Source: an uncultured Desulfobulbaceae bacterium | GTDB taxonomy: Bacteria; Desulfobacterota; Desulfobulbia; Desulfobulbales; Desulfobulbaceae | DNA: 8,444 bases | Direction: 5' to 3' | NCBI GenBank assembly: GCA_947260045.1 | Contig: CAMYOP010000110.1 | Span: 1 to 8,444 of the forward strand | Part shown: positions 1-7,700 of the stretch, one piece after another | Layout: each line of letters begins with the position of its first letter | Position numbering within the stretch: the stretch's first letter is position 1 | Program-made: the position numbers and the translations under genes | Notes under the pieces: model-generated | Databases searched by the model: none | Told to the model about the DNA's origin: nothing | What the model saw: the letters and a program-made list of their open reading frames with translations, nothing else

Positions 1-1729
1 TCAAACATACAACTTGCATTTCTAGGACCTGTTTGCGGCTGAATGCTAGAAGCTGACTGGTGAGATCAGATGCTTTTCGAGCTGCATCTCTTATGGCGTC
101 GACATCCTCGGCCAGTTGTTTGTTCTGAACACCCACTTCAGCATGAACTAAATCACAGTACCCTAAAATAACAAATAGAATATTATTGAAATCATGTGCG
201 ATTCCTCCAGCAAGCTGCCCGACAGCCTCCATTTTCTGTGATTGTTGGAGCTGGTTCATAAGGTGTTTTTTCTCCCTTTCGACCTTTTTACGTTCCTTAA
301 TTTCCTTTCTCTTTTCATCAACTAGAGCCTCAAGTTCCTTATACAGAGCTACGTTTTTTAAGGAAATCGAAGCATGGGTTGCAACTGTCTGCAGAAAGTT
401 AACATCTTCATCTGTATAGGCGTCACCAGAGGATTTTTTTCCAAGAATGAGTATATCGGTAAGTTCTTTTTCCACATAAACAGGAACAACGATCTCTCCT
501 CCATACGGTTCAAGGGCCTGCTCTATTGATTTCACACGTTGCTCTTCAATACTGTTAACTAGAGCATCACTCCTGACTATATTTTTTCGTTTCAGCAAAA
601 GCTGGATTAAATCTGAGCTATCTTTAACTAAATGCGACTTATTTTGATATGAGTTCAGATTAATTCCAGATCCCTTATCCTTTAAATAATAAACCTTGAA
701 GTCGTTATTTATGCGGGTATGTATCAATACTCTCTCTAAATTGAGACCATAAAAAATTGTATCAATTATGAATTTTCTTATTTCGTCAGGGTTAACAGTT
801 CTCGTTAGTTTATCTGAAATTGTATTTATGAGAGAAGCGTAGTCAACATTCAACTTATAAAAATATTTATCAAGTATACTTTCTACCAAAGATTTTAGTG
901 GATAAAAAATGGTCGCAATAATGATGACTTCCAAAAAAGTAACAAAAAAAGAGTCGGCTTTTACAAAAAAATAAAAAGTTCTAGTCAATAGTAATAAAAC
1001 CATGACAAAGAAAATTGATATAATGCCTGCAGACAACGAGTATACAATTGTTTTTTTAAATACTAGCTGAATATCCATCAGGTGATGGCGAAGGATTGCA
1101 TAGGCAAGTACTAATGCATAAAGAGCTATTCCAAAATTCCCGTAAGGAAAATAGATATTAATATTAAATATGGGGAGAAACGTCGTGCTGCCGCCTATAA
1201 ATCCAAATAAAAAGCCTACTATGTTGTATATAGCCTGTGTTCTTCTGTGTCCGTTTGTCGTTTTGAGAGAATTGATAACTTTAGCAAATCCGAGTAAAAC
1301 CAATAAAAAATAGATCGCTACACTAATTGAGTAAATGATGTTGGGCTGTATAAAGTAGAGGTCAAAAACATACTTGGTTTCACTTATAAATTCTCTTATG
1401 AAAATAGTAGCAAAAATAAATATCGCTGCTTGAACATATGATATTGTAATAATATTCTTTTGTTTAGAGTCACAAAAAATACTCATCATATGGTAAAAAA
1501 AAGGTCCTAATAAATATCCCCCTACATGTGCTACTTTCCAGCCAAAAACAGCTTCTGATAAAGAACTTGCAAGGCCAACAATAAGCAGTCCAGCTGCCCA
1601 AGTCGATACTGACAAATTAAACAGCAAGAGAAGTCTATGGAGGGATGTTTTGCCAAAATACATTACTACAACAGCCAAGATGGAGCATAAAGTAGTTACG
1701 CATAAACTTGACAAAGCAAAAACATTCAT
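1..1729 (-). CDS. Membrane-bound sensor histidine kinase (3' end missing)
   Basis: Starts at ATG 1729-1727 and stays open for 576 codons to the left edge. The N-terminal 280 residues hold about nine hydrophobic segments (near 4-24, 32-54, 68-85, 93-112, 128-150, 167-186, 195-213, 226-250, 257-277). The sequence LAYAILRHHLMDI (208-220) matches the end of the 7TM sensor module of histidine kinases. A GAF-like domain follows (about 294-463, ending with YTDEDVNFLQTVATHAS), then a charged coiled coil (463-500). A HisKA dimerisation domain comes next, with phosphoacceptor His512 in GGIAHDFNNIL and the later FSRKQ. The ATP-binding domain and any receiver are off-window. It would autophosphorylate and pass the signal to an unseen regulator; the ligand is unknown. 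The DNA is strikingly AT-rich in the membrane part. Its position 41 bases after the megasynthase suggests a shared transcript and possibly control of, or response to, the product. Confidence 0.93.
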   Translation of the reverse strand, partial: MNVFALSSLCVTTLCSILAVVVMYFGKTSLHRLLLLFNLSVSTWAAGLLIVGLASSLSEAVFGWKVAHVGGYLLGPFFYHMMSIFCDSKQKNIITISYVQAAIFIFATIFIREFISETKYVFDLYFIQPNIIYSISVAIYFLLVLLGFAKVINSLKTTNGHRRTQAIYNIVGFLFGFIGGSTTFLPIFNINIYFPYGNFGIALYALVLAYAILRHHLMDIQLVFKKTIVYSLSAGIISIFFVMVLLLLTRTFYFFVKADSFFVTFLEVIIIATIFYPLKSLVESILDKYFYKLNVDYASLINTISDKLTRTVNPDEIRKFIIDTIFYGLNLERVLIHTRINNDFKVYYLKDKGSGINLNSYQNKSHLVKDSSDLIQLLLKRKNIVRSDALVNSIEEQRVKSIEQALEPYGGEIVVPVYVEKELTDILILGKKSSGDAYTDEDVNFLQTVATHASISLKNVALYKELEALVDEKRKEIKERKKVEREKKHLMNQLQQSQKMEAVGQLAGGIAHDFNNILFVILGYCDLVHAEVGVQNKQLAEDVDAIRDAARKASDLTSQLLAFSRKQVLEMQVVCL

Positions 1730-1770
1730 ATTAAAAATTACCTCTTTAAGACTAAACTATTCATCTAGGA
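1730..1770 (-). promoter_or_regulatory. Intergenic spacer with ribosome binding site for the kinase gene
   Basis: The 41 bases between the megasynthase stop and the kinase start are the only non-coding stretch in the window. AAGAGG (minus strand, 1746-1741) lies 11 bases before the ATG and is a plausible Shine-Dalgarno site. In-frame upstream reading meets a TAG with no other start codon before the ATG, which fixes the start. I see no hairpin plus T-run terminator and no clear promoter, so read-through from the megasynthase gene is likely. Confidence 0.6.
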
Positions 1771-4700
1771 TTAATTGTGGTTTACAATAGTTTCTTTAGA
1801 ACCTATTTCTTTTGCCACGGTGAGCCCGGAGTAAACAGCATCTTCAACCCCTGGCCTTGCAGTTGTGCCAGCGCCAGTAAGATATAAATTTTTTACTATT
1901 GTCTTTGTAGAGGGTTTCCAATCATCAATCGCTAATCCATAAATAGCACCGTTGGTAGTGCCGACATATTTATAAAAAGATGAGGGGCTCGCATCTTCCC
2001 TAAAAACAATGTGCCTTGACAATCCCGGTAAATATTTTTCTGCCAATACGATTAAATCATCACCAAATTTTTCTTTTCGTGCTTCGTAATTTGGGTCATC
2101 CCGATTCCAGGATATTGCCTCTTTGTTGGAAAGGAGCTTCATCAGTGTCAGGCAAGAATAACCATGCGGTGCCAGTGAAGGATCATTTTTTGATGGGACT
2201 GTAATTACCATTACGTCGTTGTTGTCATTTATAAATGTTGCAGAATTGATATCCGGAACGAAATCTACTCCCAAGGAGATAAGGTAAGCTGAGTTTGAAG
2301 AACGTAGCAACTCAATACGGTTCTTGAGGTGCCGGGGTAAATATTCTTTTCCTAAAAGTTCTAGAAATGTTCGTTGAACATCTGCGTTAGATATTACTCT
2401 GTCTGCAAATATGACTTCTTTGCTTTCAAGCTCAACACCACAAACTTGATTGTTTTCAATAATTATTTTTGATGCCTTAGATTTTAATAAAACATCACCT
2501 CTGTTTTCTTTAATAAAATTTACAAATGTATCTGAAAGAGCTTGTGGACCACCAATTGGATATCCTCCACCTTTAATATAATAGCCAAAAAGAGGTATAG
2601 CTGTAAGCGTATTCAAAAGTGATGCATTATCTGTAATGTAATATGTGAGCATTGAGAGTATCTCTATTAACTCTTTGTCGTGAATAAACGTGCTTAACAT
2701 CTTGTTAAATGGCACATTATTCCATTTGCTTATGTTTAATTCTTTAAGGTTTTTACTCAAATGTTTTTTTGTATATAATTCATTGAAACAAATTTCAATT
2801 TCTTTGCCAAAAGAGGCTAGCCCATTTTTTTCTTTTGGGAATTTTTCACATAATAATCGTATATAGTCTTCAAGTTTTTCTGGAATTTTAAATTGAAATT
2901 TTGGCGACAGGTATTCATGTTTTACTTTTTTCCATTGAACATTTTTGCTTATTCCAAGGTTTTTTAGTACTTTTAATGTTGAGCTGTAATTTCCAAAAAT
3001 AGCAATATCGTGTACCCCTGCATCAAAGGTAAAATTTAATATTCTACTTTTATGTTTTACTCTTCGCTTCCATGAAGTACAAAATCCTCCAGGCTTACTG
3101 TGTTGTTCCACCACCAGCACATGTTTACCTTCCTTTGCAAGCAATGCGCCCGCTGTTAACCCACCAATTCCTGCACCAATAATAACGACATCGTACTTTT
3201 TACCTGGGGTAGATTTTTGATTAGGTGGTGTTTTGAGGGCCTTTGATTTGTTGGGTAAAAGAGCCTCCTGAAGAACTGCAGGGATTACCGCTGGTTTCCA
3301 AACGCCCTCTTGATCCGGTTCATGCCAGATTGCTTTATGTTCACCATAGCCCAGCTTATGGTGTTCTCCATTTTCCGCCAGACGGAAATACTCGAAGTAA
3401 AATAGAACTGCACGCTCATAGACAGCCAACAAATACATGCTGACCGATATCCGGTCAAAAGGCATAGCCTCACTCATATGGTTGACCTTGCAGTGTACAC
3501 ACCTGAACTCACCTTGTTTGGTAGAAATTCCAAAGTAATCGGGCATGGTGTTATGTAGAAAGCTGTCTCGAACTCGGCCTTGCCATATGTAATAGTTTGA
3601 AAAATAGATGTTACCGACCAGGTTAGAATCATCTAGGGTCGTGTCGAAGACTCTTTCCATCAAAAGTGCCGATCTATTAACAGGTCCAGCAGGCTCCTTA
3701 TATAGCTCTTTTCCAAACAGGCCTGATGAGTTTGATTCACCACGTAAGGAAGCTGCGATGTCAGAATTAGATTCTGACTTGGGAAGAACCGACTTTAAAA
3801 ATTTCTTGGCATATTCAGGTAGCGGTTGTACCTCAACTACTCCGTGTCCACGAATAGCAACCCAGCTTGTACTCATCGTGCTGAAGGCAACTTTTTTACG
3901 ACTGCCATCAGGCAGTCTTTTCCACCAATCAAAACACATCTCGACGGTTGAATCAGTTTTACCGCCAACAGAATTAAACCAAGTGTGTCCTTCTATGATA
4001 TCACCAGATGTTACCTTATCAAAAATATTTGTTTCAGCATGATTGGTTACCATTCCCATTTTGCCCGTTGAAAACGATTCGACAAGGTTCGCATATATTG
4101 GTTGTATGGCAAATTCTCGCAATTTACCGAGCCATTGAAAATACTGTGAAAAATAGAGTGTTCTGCTGGGGTTCGATGCCTCTTTGAATGATACAGGAAA
4201 TTGAAAGACAAACTTTGGCTGTCCTTGCAACCCTTTCCTGATGTCGATTTTATATGAATTTACATCAAAGTTTAGTCCGTCGGTCAATGTGCTGTCATGT
4301 GATGAAGAAAGAGATGGGGCTTCTGTTGGTGCATGTTCAACTATCACTGCAATCATTTTTTCGGGTTTTCTGGTCAGTTCAACTGGAAAGGTAAAAACGG
4401 CCCTGCCTTTCACTGATTTTTCTTTCCATAAAACAACACAGCCTTCATCGCGGCTGTGAAGTGTTAGGGTTGAACCTGTTTCTTCACCTGCTTTAATAAG
4501 TGCTTCCCTGGCTCCCCAGATTCTTGTGCCTGCATGATCAAGGGGGTCACCACTATCGAGCAACTGTTGCAATAAGTCACTGCTGTCATTGCCAAGAAGT
4601 GCGACCCATTCTTCCTGTGATCGGGTAGTGATGGATTCTATGTCGCACCCCTGTTTACCTGCACCCACAACACAAAAGAGTGAGTTGCCTGTATGGGCAA

Positions 4701-7700
4701 GGGAAAAATCAACAGCAGTGTTAGAATCAGTATAAAGTTCAGGTCTGCCTGACGGTTGCCAGTGGATTTTGATATCGTTTGGAGAGGAGTGCTGCCCTAA
4801 CAGGTACCTGGCAACCAGTTCTTTTATTAGGGGCACCTCCAACTCGTGCCGCTTTGCTTTTACCATATCAGACAATCCAGGTATATGGTGCACTGATATT
4901 TCCGGCATGAGATAACCCGGTTTAACCGTGTACTTTGCCAGCTCTCCACGGACTATATTCAGATCGTGTTTATCCGGCCTGGCAATTTCCTCTGCTGCCG
5001 GGTATTCAGGGTGATGTTCCATGACTTTGAGAACATATCCATGAAGACGTTCAACAACATGTCCTGCTTCATCCACAACCGTAACCCTGGCGTGAATCTC
5101 AGAGTCGTTTTGTTTTTCGATATCAATAACCCCAAAAAGAGACGCCATTTCGAACCGCTTAGACTTGTACAGCTCAATGCTCTCTATTGTTAAAGGAAGA
5201 CAAATATGTTGAGAAACAGGCAGTTGAGTGGCATGGAGGAGGGTATCCCTATAATAGGGGTCACCCAGCATTCTTTTTTGATGCTTTTGCTGATCACCGG
5301 TCTCTGGATCATATAACGTTTGGAAAATACAGCTTTTTGAATCAAGCGAAAATATCTTCTCTATCCGTTGATACATAGGGCCTTGAAACAAGAGTTTGCC
5401 ATCGTATAAATCTTGTTGCGGCACGATATCCAATGGTTGATTTGGTAGCTGTATGTCCTCGATTGGCCTGTTGCTCAGATCTCCCAAAACAAAGGTTGCA
5501 GAAAAATGGTCGGTGGTAAAACCTGTCTGGCTAGTGGCAATTCCAGCTCTGACTCTGGTACCTTTTTGCCCGTTCTCTTTTTCAAGAACCTGGGCATGGA
5601 TTTCAATTTCCGTGCCGTCATCAGGGTTTACGGTGACGGGCCGTTCTAGACGTATATCTTCAATACGCAGCATATCAAAATTACTCTCACCGGTAACATG
5701 AGCGACGGCTTGGGCCATTGCTTCAAGGCCAAAAACCGTAGGAAAGAGATAGGTTCCCCTCCAGAGGTGATCCCTGATGTATTCGTCTTTTTCCAGGGAG
5801 AGATGGGCGCGAACCGTGGTTTCAACTCCAGGATAGGAATAAATAATTTTTTCCAGAAAGCGTGCACTGGCTGGCAATGCAAATGGTTTGGGTGTAATGG
5901 TGTCAAGGCCTGCAAGACGCGCGGCAACAACAACCTGTTGTTCTCCGGGATCATTGAGGGCCAAATGGAGAAAACGGCGCACACCTTCTTCGGCCGGAAT
6001 AGCGCCGATACCGAGACCTGCAAGGTAGCTGGTGCTACCCATCCGAACGCCCATCCCAACATCATCCCAGATACTATAGGCAATGCTCAAAACAGAAGTC
6101 TCGGGATGCTGATCATGGAATTGCTGCAGAAGAAGGTTTAGGGTCTCATTTGAAAATCCATACCAGCCGTTCCTGATCATGCCGGATACACCGATAATTG
6201 ATGAAAAACCAATCAACAGTTTAGGTGGTGCATCCTGCAGAACCCGGCATAGGTGAATGGCCCCCAGCACCTTGGGTGATACCTCTTGCAGCGCTTCCTG
6301 CCTGCTGACAGTATGAAGAGCTCGGGGGATATTAAGGGCACTGCCATGAATTACGCCAGTGACCGCACCCTGTTTTTGTTTGATATCTTGAATCAGATGT
6401 TCAACGGCGATTCCATCAACCATATCGCACTGGTAATAGCGGGCAAGCAACCCTGCATCCTGAAAACGCTGCAGGGTCTGGCCGATTTCACCGGTCCTGT
6501 CAGTCGGGTCAAAAGAAGAACTCCCCACCAATGCCACTTTTACCCGGATTTCTTTAGCCAGGGCCAGCGCACATTCAGCGGTTATGCCTTTCGCGCCACC
6601 TGTAATCAGGATGACATCATCAGGCGTCCATCTGATCAAGCGGGGTAAGTAATTGGCTGGTTCCTGAAGGTGCAGGGTCGGAACTCTTCGCTGCAGATTG
6701 CTGTCATGCCCGGCCGCAACGAAAGGTTGTCCTGTCAAAAGCTCTGCGCAGGTTGTTTGGACAAAATGCTGTGGGTCTATGTCCGGATCAAAATCCAGTA
6801 CACGAATTTTTGCATCGGGCAGCTCGTAATGAAGGCTGGCTGCAATTGCAACCGTTGCGCATTGGTCAACCTCACACTCTTGGGGTCCTGTTCCAAATGC
6901 GCCGCCGCCAAATTGAATAAACCCAACGGTAATCCTTCTGTCCTTTACTGCATAACGAGTGGAAGCAATAAGAGTTTGCAGGCGGCCGACAACCTCGGGG
7001 AGCCGCTTGTCAAAGGTTGTTGTTTCGGGCACTGAACGCGGCAATACGCCAATAATGGTTGAGGATGTCGCTTCGGTGGCGTTGAATGCTTTTTGCGCCG
7101 CCTCGTGAAATGAAATGACAACCGCATCTGAGCCATGCTCGATAAAGTGTGTCTTCAGAGCCACAATTTGTTGCTCATCAGGTGCGTCGGTAAGTATCAG
7201 AATGTTTTCCTCGTCCAGTGCCGATACTTCCTGAACGCTGGTATCCTGTATCAACTCCTCTTCAGCGTATGAAACAACAAAGTTCCTCACCCAGGTTTCT
7301 CGGGTGGATTGAACAGGGGCAGTAGTTTTTTTCCTCTCGGCAAGTATCTGATCAAAAGCCCTACCAATTTCCTCGATCGTTGCGTTAGCAAAAGGAGCTG
7401 GGTCAACTCCTCTCCGTAGTCCTAATTTTTGTGCTGATTCAGCAATGAGTTCAGCTGCTTTGATTGAGTCAAGGTTGAGGTCATCAAGGAGCCGAAGTGT
7501 GAGCGAAAGGCTTTCCCGGGGAAATCCGGTTCGATCTTCAACGAGTTCAAGGAGTAAATCTGTAACCACTATCTGTCCGGATGAGTCGGATCTTGGATTG
7601 TCAGGCAATTCCTGCTCGGATAGAACCTGCTGAAATGCATCAGCCACTTCAACAATGGTTGCATTGGCATATTGAGAAGCATCAATATTTCCCGGGACAT

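Noticed and set aside
186..419. Plus-strand open frame of 77 codons
   Set aside because: It is antisense to the HisKA and coiled-coil coding region of the kinase and is low-complexity Ser/Phe-rich, as expected from the reverse of that sequence.
1738..1764. Eight-codon minus-strand reading frame (MNSLVLKR) between the two genes, a possible leader peptide
   Set aside because: It has no ribosome binding site of its own, overlaps the kinase Shine-Dalgarno site and is no longer than chance would give.
1748..3260. The flavoenzyme as a separate gene joined by a missed stop or frameshift
   Set aside because: The frame is continuous from the thioesterase through a Lys/Pro-rich linker, with no start codon and ribosome binding site pair that I could see just before KYDVVIIGAG. 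A fusion is the simpler reading, though raw reads would settle it.
5646..6083. Minus-strand open frame of 145 codons in another frame
   Set aside because: It overlaps the KR-DH coding region out of frame and has no recognisable features; it is a shadow of the real gene.
5698..6141. Plus-strand open frame of 147 codons, with a similar one at 3608-4042
   Set aside because: Both lie wholly inside the megasynthase on the opposite strand. Their translations show no domain or motif, whereas the minus-strand frame has well-placed catalytic motifs throughout.
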